Part shown: positions 1 through 11,276 of the stretch, piece after piece
How positions within the stretch are numbered: position 1 is the stretch's first letter
Layout of the letters: every line of letters starts with the position of its first letter
Source: an uncultured Pseudomonadota bacterium
GTDB taxonomy: Bacteria > Pseudomonadota > Gammaproteobacteria > Burkholderiales > Rhodocyclaceae
Assembly: GCA_946479855.1 (NCBI GenBank)
Contig: CAMLHL010000045.1
Location: forward strand, 1-23,865
DNA length: 23,865 bases
Direction: 5' to 3'
The notes under the pieces: generated by a model
What the model was told of the DNA's origin: nothing
Databases searched by the model: none
What the model saw: only the letters and a program-made list of their open reading frames with translations
Translations under genes and position numbers: made by a program

Positions 1-43
1 TGTCGCCGGTGATTTGCACGCCTTGCGGAAGATTGAGGCTCAT
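1..43 (-). CDS. 5' end of a gene, possibly malate synthase (partial)
   Basis: Only the first 14 codons are present: an ATG at 43-41 read leftwards, encoding MSLNLPQGVQITGD, then the window edge. A strong Shine-Dalgarno (AAGGAG on the minus strand, positions 55-50) sits 6 nt before the ATG, so this is a genuine start. It follows the TauE-like gene by 22 nt on the same strand and probably shares its transcript. The peptide resembles the beginning of betaproteobacterial malate synthase A, which would suit the isocitrate lyase gene 4 kb away (glyoxylate shunt). Fourteen residues are too few to be sure, so no symbol is given. Confidence 0.45.
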   Translation of the reverse strand, partial: MSLNLPQGVQITGD

Positions 44-65
44 GAAAAGCTCCTTATGGTGAAGA

Positions 66-848
66 TTAAGCGTAGGTCTTAAAAAAATAGATCACAGTCA
101 GGCTGGCGCCAACCGCGATTACCAGGCGTTTCAGCCAGATGGCGGGCAGGCGGCGGGCCACCGAGGCACCGGCATAGCCGCCGGCCATCGCCGTCACCAG
201 CATGACCGTGGTGTGCGGCCAGCTGACGGCGCCGGCGATGATGAAGGTGGTCGATGACACGAAATAGTTGATGCCCGAGGTCAGGTTCTTCAGGGCATTG
301 ATTTCCTGGATATCCTCGAAGCCCTGGATGGACAGTGCGGCGAGCGTCAGGATGCCCATGCCGGCGCCAAAAAATCCGCCGTAGATGGCGACGATGAGCT
401 GGAAGAGGGCGCCGCCCGGGCCGCCCGGGTTGCGCACGTCAACGTTGCCGCCCAGCTTGCCCTTGGCCCATTTGATCAGGCGCGAGAACTGGCTGCTGAA
501 GGCGAACAGCGCCGTGGCGACGAGCAGCAGCCAGGGAATCAGGCGCGAGAAGGATTCATTGCTGGTGGCCAGCAGCAGCAGGCCGCCGGCGATGCCGCCG
601 AGCAGCGAGACGGCGATCAGCAACAAGGCCCACTTGCCATGGCGCAGGGCTTCGCGGCGATAGGCCCAGGCGCTGACCAGGCTGGCCGGGCAGAGGCCGA
701 CGGTGTTGCTGGCATTGGCCATGACCGGCGGCACGCCGGCCGCGAGCAGGGCGGGAAAGGAAAAAAAGGTGCCGCCGCCGGCGATGGCGTTCATGCCGCC
801 GGCGAGAAAAGCGCCGGCTCCGACGAGGAGCATTTCAGTCATATGCAT
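66..848 (-). CDS. TauE/SafE-family membrane permease
   Basis: A 260-aa, strongly hydrophobic protein with about seven to eight membrane segments and the glycine-rich N-terminal stretch typical of the TauE/SafE family (GGMNAIAGGGTFFSFPAL near residues 17-34). A second similar motif, GGFFGAGMGILTLAAL, lies around residues 157-172; this internal duplication is characteristic of the family. Family members export sulfite, sulfoacetate or other small organic anions across the inner membrane; the substrate here cannot be read from sequence. The start has three close ATGs (codons 1, 3 and 6) and no convincing Shine-Dalgarno, so it may lie a few codons inside. The gene is divergent from a LysR regulator, its likely controller, and lies 22 nt upstream of the partial gene at 1-43. 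Confidence 0.85.
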   Translation of the reverse strand: MHMTEMLLVGAGAFLAGGMNAIAGGGTFFSFPALLAAGVPPVMANASNTVGLCPASLVSAWAYRREALRHGKWALLLIAVSLLGGIAGGLLLLATSNESFSRLIPWLLLVATALFAFSSQFSRLIKWAKGKLGGNVDVRNPGGPGGALFQLIVAIYGGFFGAGMGILTLAALSIQGFEDIQEINALKNLTSGINYFVSSTTFIIAGAVSWPHTTVMLVTAMAGGYAGASVARRLPAIWLKRLVIAVGASLTVIYFFKTYA

Positions 849-959
849 TCTTGATGGGCGGGAGGGCCCGGGTTCTGGATGAATTGAATTGTATTGTTAC
901 TTTAGAGATAAAATAAGCTAGCGTTTTGGCGAAGATTATTTTACCTGGGGTATAAAACG
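849..959. promoter_or_regulatory. Divergent promoter region between permease and LysR gene
   Basis: An AT-rich 111-bp gap between divergently transcribed genes, with an AT-rich core at about 883-920. LysR regulators commonly bind such intergenic regions through T-N11-A sites and control both genes. Several T-N11-A matches exist, but none stands out, so no operator is assigned. Confidence 0.4.
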
Positions 960-1862
960 GTGTCCTCTTTCAAGCAGATCACGGCTTTTGTCAATGTCGC
1001 GACGCGTGGCAGTTTGTCAGCGGCCGCCCGCCAGGAGGGCGTCACGCCGGCGATCATCGGCCGGCGCCTGGATGCACTGGAGGCGAGACTGGGCGTCCGC
1101 CTGATGGTGCGGACGACGCGTAAGCTGACGTTGACTTTCGAAGGCCAGGCCTTTCTGGAGGATTGCCAGAAAGTGCTCAACGACCTGGCCAACGCCGAGG
1201 CTGCGGTGTCGCTGGGCAGCGTGCGGGCCAGTGGTCAGCTGCGCTTGTCGGCACCCTCCGGATTCGGGCGGCGGCATGTCGCGCCGCTGGTTGGCGAGTT
1301 CATGCAGGCCAATCCGGAGGTGACGGTCAATCTCGATCTCAGTGACCGCCTGGTCGATTTGCTCAACGAGAATATCGACTGTGCCATCCGCATCGGCGAA
1401 CTGACCGATTCCAGCCTGATCAGCGTCCGGCTCGGCGAGATGCGCCGCATGGTGGTGGCCAGCCCGGCCTATCTCGTGGCTTGTGGCGTACCGCGCGAGC
1501 CGGCCGATCTGGCGCACCACAATTGCCTGTCGCTCGGCCAGCAGCGTGGCTGGGTATTTCGCGACCCGGCTTCCGGCGCCGTCGACACCATCAAGGTCGG
1601 CGGCACTTTCGAATGCAACGACGGCGCGGTGCTGCACGAATGGGCGCTGGCCGGCCGGGGGCTGGCCTGGCGCTCGCTGTGGGAAGTCGGGCAGGATCTC
1701 AAAGAAGGCACGCTGACTTCCGTGCTCGATGCCTGGCAGGCGCCGCCGATGGGCATTTACGCCGTCTTTCCTCAGCGTCGCCATCTACCGATGCGGGTCC
1801 GGCTGTTCATCGACCTGCTCAAGGAAACCTATAGCCGCCCGAGTTATTGGGAACTGCGCTGA
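960..1862 (+). CDS. LysR-family transcriptional regulator
   Basis: A 300-aa LysR-type regulator. Residues 1-60 form the winged helix-turn-helix (FKQITAFVNVATRGSLSAAA, then the recognition helix around TPAIIGRRLDALEARLGVRL and the wing RTTRKLTLTFEG). Residues 90-295 form the substrate-binding domain, opening with GQLRLSAPSGFGRRHVAP, a form common in the CrgA/DsdC-like branch. The start is a GTG at 960 with a weak GGGG element about 8 nt upstream; no better start gives a complete HTH. It diverges from the TauE-like permease and probably regulates it and itself. The effector is unknown. The downstream yban-like gene starts 7 nt after its stop, so the two are co-transcribed. Confidence 0.9.
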   Translation: MSSFKQITAFVNVATRGSLSAAARQEGVTPAIIGRRLDALEARLGVRLMVRTTRKLTLTFEGQAFLEDCQKVLNDLANAEAAVSLGSVRASGQLRLSAPSGFGRRHVAPLVGEFMQANPEVTVNLDLSDRLVDLLNENIDCAIRIGELTDSSLISVRLGEMRRMVVASPAYLVACGVPREPADLAHHNCLSLGQQRGWVFRDPASGAVDTIKVGGTFECNDGAVLHEWALAGRGLAWRSLWEVGQDLKEGTLTSVLDAWQAPPMGIYAVFPQRRHLPMRVRLFIDLLKETYSRPSYWELR

Positions 1863-1869
1863 GCGCCCC

Positions 1870-2223
1870 ATGAAAACCACAGTTTATCGTGCGCTCGGCC
1901 TCTGTTCGGTGGCGCTTGGCGTTGTCGGCGCGGTCTTGCCGCTGCTGCCGACGACGCCGTTTCTGCTTCTCGCCGCCTGCTTATTCGCCCGTTCGCATCC
2001 GGAATGGGAAGCGCGGCTGCTGGCCCACCCGAAAGTCGGCCCGGCCATCGTCGCCTGGCGCGATCATCGGGCCATTCCGCTGGTCGCCAAGCGGACAGCC
2101 AGCCTGTTGATGGCGATCAGCGCGCTCGGCGGCTGGTTCACCCTGCCCGGAGCATGGTGTTATGTGCCCGGCCTGGCGGCCGGGCTGGTGCTGAGCTGGA
2201 TGTGGTCGCGACCGTCGGCGTGA
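1870..2223 (+). CDS. YbaN-like inner-membrane protein (DUF454)
   Basis: A 117-aa protein with the DUF454 signature: an N-terminal RALGLCSVALGVVGAVLPLLPTTPF-type segment (residues 7-31; the LPTTPF motif is diagnostic), a FARSHPEWEARLL segment, and two C-terminal hydrophobic helices around residues 78-110. Members are small inner-membrane proteins of unknown biochemical role. The ATG at 1870 follows the LysR stop by 7 nt without a strong Shine-Dalgarno, so translation is probably coupled to the regulator. No sequence feature identifies a substrate. Confidence 0.85.
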   Translation: MKTTVYRALGLCSVALGVVGAVLPLLPTTPFLLLAACLFARSHPEWEARLLAHPKVGPAIVAWRDHRAIPLVAKRTASLLMAISALGGWFTLPGAWCYVPGLAAGLVLSWMWSRPSA

Positions 2224-2261
2224 CTTCAGTTTTGCCGTTTTTTTCCGGTCGACCGTCGCAT

Positions 2262-2292
2262 GGGCCAGAAATGGCCCGGGGACGAGCCCCGG
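2262..2292. terminator. Possible terminator hairpins between convergent genes
   Basis: Two overlapping hairpins lie between the convergent ybaN-like gene and the chemoreceptor: GGGCCA-gaaa-TGGCCC (2262-2277) and CCGGGG-acgag-CCCCGG (2276-2292). Neither is followed by a good T-run (only TTT on the + side), so termination strength is uncertain. Confidence 0.4.
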
Positions 2293-2294
2293 TT

Positions 2295-3917
2295 TCAGAT
2301 GACGAAGCGGGCCGTGTCTTCGCGCATCTTGCGCGCCAGGCGACCTAGGTCGCCGGCTGCGCTGGCGGTGTTCCGCGCCGCGCCGTTGTTTTGCTCGGCG
2401 GCCTGGGCAACCCTTTCCACCTGCTGGGCGATGTCCTGGCTGGCAGAGCCTTGCTCGGCGATCGAATCGGTGATATCGCCGACCACCCGCGCAACATCGT
2501 TGGCACTCTGGCGGATTTCGACAATCGCACCACCCGCCTGCTCGGCCAGCGCCATGCCGGATTCAGCCTGGCGCACCGTGGTTTCCATCGAATCGACTGC
2601 CGTCCTGGCGCTGCCCTGAATGGCGTTGATCATCGCGGCAATTTCGCCGGTGGCCAGCGTCGTGCGTTCGGCCAGCTTGCGCACCTCGTCGGCGACGACG
2701 GCAAAGCCGCGGCCGGCTTCACCTGCCCGGGCGGCCTCGATGGCGGCGTTGAGGGCGAGCAGGTTAGTCTGGTCGGCGACCTCCTTGATCACCTGGACGA
2801 CACTGGAAATCTGTGTCGACTGCTTGCCCAGAGTGTCGATTTCATCAGCGACGATCTTGACCGAGCCGGAAATGCTGCGCATCTCCTCGACCGCCTGGCC
2901 GATCACCCGGCTGCCTTGATCGGAGAGATCGCCGGAGCGTCTGGCCATGCGCAGGGCGTCGCCGGCGTTGGCGGCGACGTGATTGATGCTGACCGATACC
3001 TGTTCGACCGATGCCGCCATCGAGGCGGCGGATTCGCTGGCATCCTCCGAAGCGTGTGCCGATTGCTGGGCGCCCGAGGCCAGGTTTTGCGAGGCATCGT
3101 CGATCTGGGTGATGGACAGCCGCAGCGAACCGAGCGTCTGGCGCATGGTGGCCAGCAGTTCGTTGAAGGCAACGGCCGTCTGGCCGACTTCATCGTTGGC
3201 GGCGACCGGCACGAGGCGGGTGAAATCGTTGCTGCTGCGTACGTGCTGGATGCCCTGACGGATGCCGTCGAGGGGCCGGGAGACCGAGCGGATGATCCAG
3301 ATTGCGATGGCGATGGCCAGCAGGGTGGCGACGATCAGGGTGGCGATCGCCGTGGTGCGGTCGCTGACATAAATGTCCCGGTCTTGTTTGACGGTCTGTC
3401 GCATCTTGGTTTCCTGAAACTCGATCATGGCTTTCAGGCTGGCGATGAAGGCATCGTTGGTCGGGATGAATTCCTTGAACAGGATGGGCTTGGCCTCGGC
3501 GACGCTTTTTTCCGCCGCTTCGAAGATGCGCGGATAGAGGCTGTGCAAGGCGGCCCGGCGTTCCTTGATGTTCGCCATCAGGGCCTTGCTTTCGGCGGAT
3601 TGCATCTGTGCCTCCATCGTGCCGAGAATCTCCGAGTTTTCCTGGCGGAGCAGCTCGACGTCCTTCTTGATCTGGCCGCGTTCGTCCGCCGTGTCCACCA
3701 GCAGCAAGCCACGCAGGGCGCGGCCGTTGGCGAGGGCCACTTCCATGGCCCTGTTGGCTTCGTGGACCCGGGTCATCCGGTCATCCACCAGCGAATTCAT
3801 ATGGACCATGAGATCAGCCATGCGCTGGAGCGCCATCAGATTGGTCGCAATCAGAAAGGCGACGAGCAGTCCAAAGCCGAAAACCAGGCGCTTGCTGATG
3901 CTGAGATTGGTGAACAT
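2295..3917 (-). CDS. Methyl-accepting chemotaxis protein, 4HB type
   Basis: A 540-aa transmembrane chemoreceptor. TM1 is at about residues 11-31 and a helical periplasmic region runs from about 32 to 188, consistent with a four-helix-bundle (4HB_MCP) ligand domain. TM2 is at 189-210 with HAMP following ([14 protein letters not shown] onward). The cytoplasmic signalling hairpin has its highly conserved tip, [22 protein letters not shown], at residues 379-400. This tip contacts CheA and CheW. There is no C-terminal CheR-docking pentapeptide; the protein ends RFVI. A good Shine-Dalgarno (AGGAAA, 7 nt before the ATG) fixes the start. The gene appears monocistronic, with no che genes nearby. The ligand cannot be predicted. 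Confidence 0.93.
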   Translation of the reverse strand: MFTNLSISKRLVFGFGLLVAFLIATNLMALQRMADLMVHMNSLVDDRMTRVHEANRAMEVALANGRALRGLLLVDTADERGQIKKDVELLRQENSEILGTMEAQMQSAESKALMANIKERRAALHSLYPRIFEAAEKSVAEAKPILFKEFIPTNDAFIASLKAMIEFQETKMRQTVKQDRDIYVSDRTTAIATLIVATLLAIAIAIWIIRSVSRPLDGIRQGIQHVRSSNDFTRLVPVAANDEVGQTAVAFNELLATMRQTLGSLRLSITQIDDASQNLASGAQQSAHASEDASESAASMAASVEQVSVSINHVAANAGDALRMARRSGDLSDQGSRVIGQAVEEMRSISGSVKIVADEIDTLGKQSTQISSVVQVIKEVADQTNLLALNAAIEAARAGEAGRGFAVVADEVRKLAERTTLATGEIAAMINAIQGSARTAVDSMETTVRQAESGMALAEQAGGAIVEIRQSANDVARVVGDITDSIAEQGSASQDIAQQVERVAQAAEQNNGAARNTASAAGDLGRLARKMREDTARFVI

Positions 3918-4039
3918 GGTGCTTTCCTGATGGTGTGGTATGCGTTGGGATGGCGGAGCGCCGCCTATTTAACGACAGATTTTTGTTGTGGCACAAGCGA
4001 TTTGGGGCGTTGGGGCGGCTCGATGTGGCGACTGCAATG

Positions 4040-4069
4040 AAAAAGGCCAGCACCTTGTGGGGGCTGGCC
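4040..4069 (-). terminator. Rho-independent terminator of aceA
   Basis: On the minus strand, a 7-bp stem GGCCAGC/GCTGGCC (4063-4069 with 4045-4051) is followed by TTTTT (4044-4040). It lies 41 nt past the aceA stop codon. Confidence 0.8.
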
Positions 4070-4109
4070 TCTTGCTGCCGGGTCAGGCAGCGCTAAAGCG
4101 ATGTGCTTC

Positions 4110-5408
4110 TTAGTGGAACTGTTCTTCTTCGGTCGAGCCGGTCAGCGCGGTGACGGAGGACTTGCCGCCCTGGATCACGGTGGTGACGTCGTCGAAGTAG
4201 CCGGTACCGACTTCCTGCTGGTGCGAAACGAAGGTGTAGCCACGGTCGCGGGCAGCGAATTCCGGCTCCTGAACCTTCTCGACGTAGGCCGACATGCCGC
4301 GCTTGGCGTAGTCCTGGGCCAGATCGAACATGTTGTACCACATCGAGTGGATACCAGCCAGGGTGATGAACTGGTACTTGTAGCCCATGGCGCCAAGTTC
4401 CTTCTGGAACTTGGCGATGGTGGCATCGTCCAGGTTCTTCTTCCAGTTGAAGGACGGCGAGCAGTTGTAGGCCAGCATCTTGCCCGGGTGGACCTTATGT
4501 ACGGCTTCGGCGAACTTGCGGGCGTATTCCAGATCCGGCGTGCCGGTTTCGCACCACACCAGGTCGGCGTACTCGGCGTAGGCGATGGCGCGGGAGATGG
4601 CCTGGTCCAGACCCTTGCGAGTCTTGTAGAAGCCTTCGGCAGTGCGCTCGCCGGTCAGGAACGGCTTGTCGTTTTCGTCGTAGTCGGAGGTCAGCAGGTC
4701 AGCTGCTTCGGCATCGGTACGGGCGATAACCAGGGTCGGCACGCCGTAGACGTCGGCTGCCATACGGGCAGCGATCAGCTTCTGCACGGCTTCGGTGGTC
4801 GGGACCAGAACCTTGCCGCCCATGTGGCCACACTTCTTGACGGAAGCCAGCTGGTCTTCCCAGTGCACGCCGGCGGCGCCAGCGCGGATCATGGCCTTCA
4901 TCAGTTCGTAGGCGTTCAGCACGCCGCCGAAACCGGCTTCAGCGTCGGCAACGATCGGCAGGTGGTATTCCACGTGACCGGCATCGCCCTTGTTGATGTT
5001 CTTGGACCACTGGATTTCGTCGGCGCGGTTGAAGGCGTTGTTGATGCGCTCGACAACCTTCGGCACGGAGTCAACCGGGTACAGGGACTGGTCCGGGTAC
5101 ATGGCGGCGTACTCGTTGTTGTCGGCAGCAACTTGCCAGCCGGACAGGTAGATGGCCTTGATGCCAGCCTTGGCTTGCTGAACGGCTTGACCGCCGGTCA
5201 GGGCGCCCAGGCAGTTGACGTACGGTTCGTTGTTAACCAGATCCCACAGCTTTTCGGCGCCGCGACGGGCCAGGGTGTGTTCGACCTGGAAAGAACCGCG
5301 CAGACGGACGACGTCAGCAGCGGAGTAACCGCGCTTGATGCCTTTCCAGCGGGGATTTTCAGCCCAGTCTTTTTCGAGGGCGGCGATTTGCTGTTCGCGA
5401 GTGCTCAT
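4110..5408 (-). CDS. aceA: Isocitrate lyase
   Basis: A 432-aa protein of the normal bacterial isocitrate lyase length. It cleaves isocitrate to glyoxylate and succinate, the first step of the glyoxylate shunt used during growth on acetate or fatty acids. The catalytic loop KKCGHMGGK is at residues 191-199 (nucleophile Cys193). Other conserved stretches include the N-terminal [26 protein letters not shown] and YNCSPSFNW. The ATG at 5408 is preceded by GAGGAA with about 6 nt spacing. It stands alone between two chemoreceptor genes with its own terminator. The partial gene at window start may be its pathway partner, malate synthase. A dyad 108-121 bp upstream may be the control site. Confidence 0.97.
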   Translation of the reverse strand: MSTREQQIAALEKDWAENPRWKGIKRGYSAADVVRLRGSFQVEHTLARRGAEKLWDLVNNEPYVNCLGALTGGQAVQQAKAGIKAIYLSGWQVAADNNEYAAMYPDQSLYPVDSVPKVVERINNAFNRADEIQWSKNINKGDAGHVEYHLPIVADAEAGFGGVLNAYELMKAMIRAGAAGVHWEDQLASVKKCGHMGGKVLVPTTEAVQKLIAARMAADVYGVPTLVIARTDAEAADLLTSDYDENDKPFLTGERTAEGFYKTRKGLDQAISRAIAYAEYADLVWCETGTPDLEYARKFAEAVHKVHPGKMLAYNCSPSFNWKKNLDDATIAKFQKELGAMGYKYQFITLAGIHSMWYNMFDLAQDYAKRGMSAYVEKVQEPEFAARDRGYTFVSHQQEVGTGYFDDVTTVIQGGKSSVTALTGSTEEEQFH

Positions 5409-5735
5409 GTGAATTCCTCAGGAGATTTGGTTTGTGGGGATAACGGCGTTGAACCGGATGCTCATGGTGCAGCGTCGATGGAGAAAGTATAGTGGCTTTT
5501 TGGCAGGGCAGCAATAGTCTTGTATAAGACATAAGACGATATTTTATTTATTTTAAACAAAGCGTTGCGTAATATTTTCCACAATACGAAATTATATTTG
5601 CTGCTGTGAAACGCGATCTGGCATCGCGCCTAGGCAAATTGTGGCGCTCCGCACCAGCACTTTGAGAATTTTCCGACTTGACGCTGAGAGGGAAGGGGTG
5701 TTGAATTCGGCAAATTTTGTATTTCTGGGGCTATC
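5409..5735. promoter_or_regulatory. Divergent control region of aceA and second chemoreceptor
   Basis: A 327-bp gap without a credible gene. It is AT-rich between about 5521 and 5610, unlike the flanks. The clearest element is a dyad GTCTT-gtat-AAGAC at 5517-5530 followed by another AAGAC half-site at 5533-5537. It is well placed to be an operator for aceA, although the protein that would bind it cannot be named. No unambiguous -35/-10 pair can be chosen by eye in so AT-rich a stretch. Confidence 0.45.
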
Positions 5736-7532
5736 ATGGAATTCTTTCGACGGCTTTACGACTGGAACGAGCGGACCTTCTGGAATTCGTTGACCAAGAA
5801 ACTGATGAGTTTCTTGCTGCTCTTCTTCATCGATCTGGCTTATCTGGCGGTCTATTTCCAGCAAAAGCGCATGGTGGCCGAGGAAATCACCAAGGCGGGC
5901 GTGGCTCCGGAGGTATTGCAGCGCATTTCGGAGGGCATGGATCAGGGGCTGGCTCTGATGATCGGCCTGACCTTCTTTGCCCTGTGCTGGAATGCCCTGC
6001 AGATTCTCTACATCCGTTATCTGATCCTGCGCCCGGTGCGCATGATCGCCACGATCTTCGACGAGATCGGGCGTGGCGAGGGGGATTTCTCACGCAATCT
6101 GCCGACCATCACCCACGACGAATTGCGCACGCTGGCCGAAGCCTACAATCGTTTCGCCGACAAGATGCGGGAAATCATCAGCGAAGTGCGCAAGATGAGT
6201 GTCAACATTGCCCGTGAGGCCGTCATGGTCAAGAGGACCGTTGCCTCGACGGCGGAGCGGGCCAGCCGGCAGGGGGAGATCGCCAACGTGGTATTCGGTT
6301 CGAGCAGTGAGGCGATCCAGGCCATTCAGGAGGTGTCGAATTCCACCGAATTGATTTCCCATTCGACCGACGCCAACCTGGCTACCGCGCGCCTGTCGCT
6401 GAACGAAATGCACGAGATCGTCAGTAAGGTTCATCTGGTCAGCGACAAGCTGACGACTTTCAACGAAACGGTCGATCACCTGGCGCAGCGTTCCGACAGC
6501 ATCCGGAAAATTGCCGGATTGATCAAGGATATTGCCGACCAGACCAACCTGCTGGCGCTCAATGCGGCCATCGAAGCGGCACGGGCCGGCGAGATGGGGC
6601 GCGGCTTCGCGGTGGTTGCCGACGAGGTCCGCAAGCTGGCCGAGCGGGTCAATGTCGCGACGCAGGAAATCACCGACAACATCGGCAGCATGATTTCCCT
6701 GGTGCGTGATACGCAAAGTGAAAACGAAATCATCAACCACGACATCCAGCAAACACGTGTGGTGGTCGAGCGCTCGTCAGGCGAGTTTCAGCGCATGGTC
6801 GGCGATTTCGAGCGGACTGGCGACCAGTTGAACCAGATCGCGGCAGCCATGGAGCAATTGACGGCAACCAATGGCCAGGTGCATGAGGCGGTGGCGCAGG
6901 TGCACGAACTGTCCCGGGAAGTGACCGGCAGCATGAGATCTTCCGAGCAGTCCACGCTGACCTTGAGCCAGGCCACCGAGAGCGTTCAGGAACTGGTCTC
7001 GCGGTTCAAGATCGGCCGCGGCGCCTTCGATTTCAATGTGGATCAGGCTCGCCATTTCCTCGATGCGATCCAGCGGCGCCTGGAGGAACTGTCCCGTACC
7101 GGTGTCAATATCTGGGACCAGAACTATCGCCCTCAGCCCGGCACCAATCCGCAGAAATACGAGGTCAGCTATTGCAGCGCTTTCGAGCAGCATATTCAGC
7201 CGATTCTGGAAAGTGCGCTGTCGAGGCTCAAGGGCGGTGTCTACGTCCTGATCATCGATACCCGGGGCTACGGCGCCATTCACAACAGAAAATACTCGAA
7301 TCCGCTGACCGGCAATTATGAGGCGGATCTGGTTGGCAACCGTACCCGGCGCATCTGGGACGACGCGACCGGCCAGCGTGGCGCCAAGAACACGCTGCCG
7401 CTGCTCGTCCAGACCTACGCGCGCGACACCGGCGAGATACTGTCGGAGATCAACATGCCGGTCATCGTCGCCGGCCGGCACTGGGGCACCATCCGGGTTG
7501 GCTGCGAAAGCGCGGTGCTGCTGGAAGCTTGA
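5736..7532 (+). CDS. Chemoreceptor with C-terminal cytosolic sensor-like domain
   Basis: A 598-aa methyl-accepting protein with unusual layout. TM1 is at about residues 23-42 and TM2 at 72-95, leaving only about 30 residues outside the membrane, too few for a periplasmic ligand domain. HAMP follows at about 97-150 ([20 protein letters not shown]). The signalling tip [20 protein letters not shown] is at 265-284. After the signalling helices an extra C-terminal globular domain spans about residues 435-592, with [19 protein letters not shown] near 508-526 and the ending [19 protein letters not shown]. It resembles a cytosolic Cache-like fold, so the stimulus is probably cytoplasmic. The start is ATG 5736 with a GGGG element 6 nt upstream. 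A terminator follows, shared with convergent rraA. Confidence 0.9.
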   Translation: MEFFRRLYDWNERTFWNSLTKKLMSFLLLFFIDLAYLAVYFQQKRMVAEEITKAGVAPEVLQRISEGMDQGLALMIGLTFFALCWNALQILYIRYLILRPVRMIATIFDEIGRGEGDFSRNLPTITHDELRTLAEAYNRFADKMREIISEVRKMSVNIAREAVMVKRTVASTAERASRQGEIANVVFGSSSEAIQAIQEVSNSTELISHSTDANLATARLSLNEMHEIVSKVHLVSDKLTTFNETVDHLAQRSDSIRKIAGLIKDIADQTNLLALNAAIEAARAGEMGRGFAVVADEVRKLAERVNVATQEITDNIGSMISLVRDTQSENEIINHDIQQTRVVVERSSGEFQRMVGDFERTGDQLNQIAAAMEQLTATNGQVHEAVAQVHELSREVTGSMRSSEQSTLTLSQATESVQELVSRFKIGRGAFDFNVDQARHFLDAIQRRLEELSRTGVNIWDQNYRPQPGTNPQKYEVSYCSAFEQHIQPILESALSRLKGGVYVLIIDTRGYGAIHNRKYSNPLTGNYEADLVGNRTRRIWDDATGQRGAKNTLPLLVQTYARDTGEILSEINMPVIVAGRHWGTIRVGCESAVLLEA

Positions 7533-7560
7533 TCCCCCAGTCGACCGGGAAAAAATGCCA

Positions 7561-7590
7561 AAAACCGGGGCTTTTCACCCCGGTTTTTTT
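7561..7590. terminator. Bidirectional terminator between chemoreceptor and rraA
   Basis: AAAACCGGGG (7561-7570) and CCCCGGTTTT (7578-7587) form a 10-bp stem with a 7-nt loop and a T-run to 7590 on the + strand. A matching A-run on the left serves the opposite direction. The T-run overlaps the rraA stop codon at 7589-7591. Confidence 0.85.
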
Positions 7591-8086
7591 ACGCTTCAAC
7601 CAGTGGCTTGGCCGACACCAGCACCCCGTCTTCATCGGCGTACAGCCATTCGCCAGGGGTGAAGGTGACGCCGCCGAAGGTGACGGCGATGTTCTTGTCG
7701 CCAACGCCTTTCTTCAGCGTTTTCTGCGGATGGGTGTTGAGTGCCCGGACGCCGAGGTCGATGCCGTTGATGTCGCCCGAATCGCGGATGCAGCCATAGA
7801 CCACGACGCCATTCCAGCCATTCTTGGCGGCCAGGATGGCCAGCTGGTCGCCGACCAGCGCGCAGCGCAGCGAGCCGCCGCCGTCGATGACCAGCACCTT
7901 GCCCTGGCCGTTTTCGGCAAAAGCTTCGCGGACCAGCGAGTTGTCCTCGAAAATTTTCAGCGTGACGATCTGGCCTGAAAAGCTGGTCCGGCCGCCGTAA
8001 CGCTGGAACATCGGGGCAACGACACGGACGGTCTTGCCCAGTTCAGTCTCGAATTCATCGCAAAGATCAGGGGTCTTGAAGCTCAT
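7589..8086 (-). CDS. rraA: RraA-family protein (regulator of RNase E activity / aldolase-like)
   Basis: A 165-aa protein matching the RraA family in full length. In enterobacteria RraA binds RNase E and inhibits RNA decay. Some relatives are class II 4-hydroxy-4-methyl-2-oxoglutarate aldolases with oxaloacetate decarboxylase activity. Conserved parts include TPDLCDEFE near the start, the [15 protein letters not shown] loop (around residues 65-79) and [12 protein letters not shown], which carries the R-D pair used by the aldolase branch. The ATG at 8086 has GAGGA 8 nt upstream; longer upstream reading lacks a ribosome site and crosses the clpA terminator. Sequence alone does not separate the regulatory from the enzymatic role. 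Confidence 0.88.
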   Translation of the reverse strand: MSFKTPDLCDEFETELGKTVRVVAPMFQRYGGRTSFSGQIVTLKIFEDNSLVREAFAENGQGKVLVIDGGGSLRCALVGDQLAILAAKNGWNGVVVYGCIRDSGDINGIDLGVRALNTHPQKTLKKGVGDKNIAVTFGGVTFTPGEWLYADEDGVLVSAKPLVEA

Positions 8087-8100
8087 GGAAGTGTCCTCGA

Positions 8101-8132
8101 AATAAAAAAGCCGTGCAATGTTGCACGGCTTT
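8101..8132 (-). terminator. Rho-independent terminator of clpA
   Basis: A perfect 12-bp stem (8107-8118 with 8121-8132, core GCCGTGCAA/TTGCACGGC) with a 2-nt loop, followed on the minus strand by TTTTTT and an AT-rich tail. It lies 18 nt after the clpA stop and directly before rraA. Confidence 0.88.
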
Positions 8133-8150
8133 CGGGGTGAATGGCAATTG

Positions 8151-10411
<2,261 letters not shown>

Positions 10412-10412
<1 letters not shown>

Positions 10413-10720
10413 CAGTTTTCCTCCATGATGCAAGCAAGCGGGTGTTGATGCTGGCGCGCAAATGCAATGACCTGTTCCACCTTGGTCGCGGCGATGTCGC
10501 GCGGGAAGATGCCGCACACGCCTCGACCTTCGTTGTGAACTTTGAGCATGATTCGCGTCGCTTGTTCAGTGTCCAGAGAAAAAAACCGCTGCAGAACGGT
10601 GATGACGAAATCCATCGGGGTGTAATCGTCGTTCAGCAACACCACCTTGTACATCTTCGGCGGCCCCAGCTTGCTGCGTTGTGCCTCAAGTTGTCCGCCT
10701 TCCTGATACTTCGTAGCCAT
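10412..10720 (-). CDS. clpS: ClpS, adaptor of ClpAP
   Basis: A 102-aa adaptor that binds proteins with destabilising N-terminal residues and hands them to ClpA. The conserved core [20 protein letters not shown] is at residues 24-43, with the Asn-Asp-Asp residues that bind the N-degron. [18 protein letters not shown] follows. A flexible, polar N-terminal tail of about 22 residues, which in the family enters the ClpA pore, precedes the core. The gene is directly upstream of clpA with a one-base stop/start overlap. Its own start is an ATG at 10720 near the divergent cold-shock gene. Confidence 0.96.
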
Positions 10721-10846
10721 GCGTTCGATTCTATACAGTCCGTCTCAATCTGCAATACAAAATATGGGGGTCGAATCGCCCATTTTCCAGAGCAGCACTA
10801 GCAATTCTCCGGCCTGAGCATTGTTGCGCTGCGGCATAGAAACTTG

Positions 10847-10875
10847 TTGACGCCATTATTCAACCGGCGTAGAAA
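10847..10875 (+). promoter_or_regulatory. Candidate promoter of the cold-shock gene
   Basis: TTGACG (10847-10852), a 17-bp spacer, then TAGAAA (10870-10875). Transcription would begin near 10882 and leave a leader of about 110 nt, the sort of long 5' leader known for CspA-family mRNAs. The assignment is by eye only. Confidence 0.4.
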
Positions 10876-10994
10876 GCCAGTGTGTTTGGCTTCAAGCTGT
10901 ATCGAGGTTGCTGCAATGCACCGGGTCGTTGAGCTCAAACAGGGAGTCGGGGAGACCCGGAAATTTGTTCGTTTTTTGTATGAAAGTTGCAAAC

Positions 10995-11198
10995 ATGGCA
11001 ATCGGTACTGTCAAGTGGTTCAATGATTCCAAGGGCTTTGGTTTTATCACTCCTGACGATGGCAGCGAAGATCTCTTTGCGCACTTCTCCGCCATCAACA
11101 TGAATGGTTTCAAGACCCTGAAGGAAGGCGAAAAAGTTTCCTTCGAAGTCGTGCAAGGCCCCAAGGGCAAGCAGGCTTCCAACATCCAGCGCGCCTGA
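10995..11198 (+). CDS. CspA-family cold-shock protein
   Basis: A 67-aa single cold-shock domain, the full length of the family. RNP1 is KGFGFITP (about residues 14-21) and RNP2 is DLFAHFS (28-34); the start [18 protein letters not shown] is canonical. Such proteins bind single-stranded RNA and DNA and melt mRNA secondary structure. The ATG at 10995 begins the conserved domain; only a weak GAAAG Shine-Dalgarno precedes it, although an upstream in-frame extension would be non-homologous. A long leader and a strong terminator indicate a monocistronic, highly expressed gene. It may respond to cold or be constitutive; the sequence does not say. Confidence 0.95.
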   Translation: MAIGTVKWFNDSKGFGFITPDDGSEDLFAHFSAINMNGFKTLKEGEKVSFEVVQGPKGKQASNIQRA

Positions 11199-11217
11199 GC
11201 TCCGGATTAAAAATGTC

Positions 11218-11248
11218 AAAGCCCGCCTGGTTTCAGGCGGGCTTTTTT
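11218..11248 (+). terminator. Rho-independent terminator of the cold-shock gene
   Basis: A 12-bp stem AAAGCCCGCCTG/CAGGCGGGCTTT (11218-11229 and 11234-11245) with a GTTT loop and TTTTTT at 11243-11248. It lies 20 nt past the stop codon and also separates this gene from convergent soxZ. Confidence 0.93.
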
Positions 11249-11276
11249 CATTGGTGCGTCAGCACTGAGCACTGGA

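Noticed and set aside
2246..2255. Perfect 10-bp palindrome CGGTCGACCG
   Set aside because: It is short and expected by chance in GC-rich DNA; it is not positioned at a promoter.
2391..4040. Long + strand open frame (549 codons) opposite the chemoreceptor
   Set aside because: It is a GC-driven antisense shadow of a clear methyl-accepting chemotaxis protein; the predicted peptide is low-complexity and has no family features.
4101..5492. Long + strand open frame (463 codons) opposite isocitrate lyase
   Set aside because: It is antisense to aceA, which has its catalytic motif, ribosome site and terminator. The opposite frame lacks all of these.
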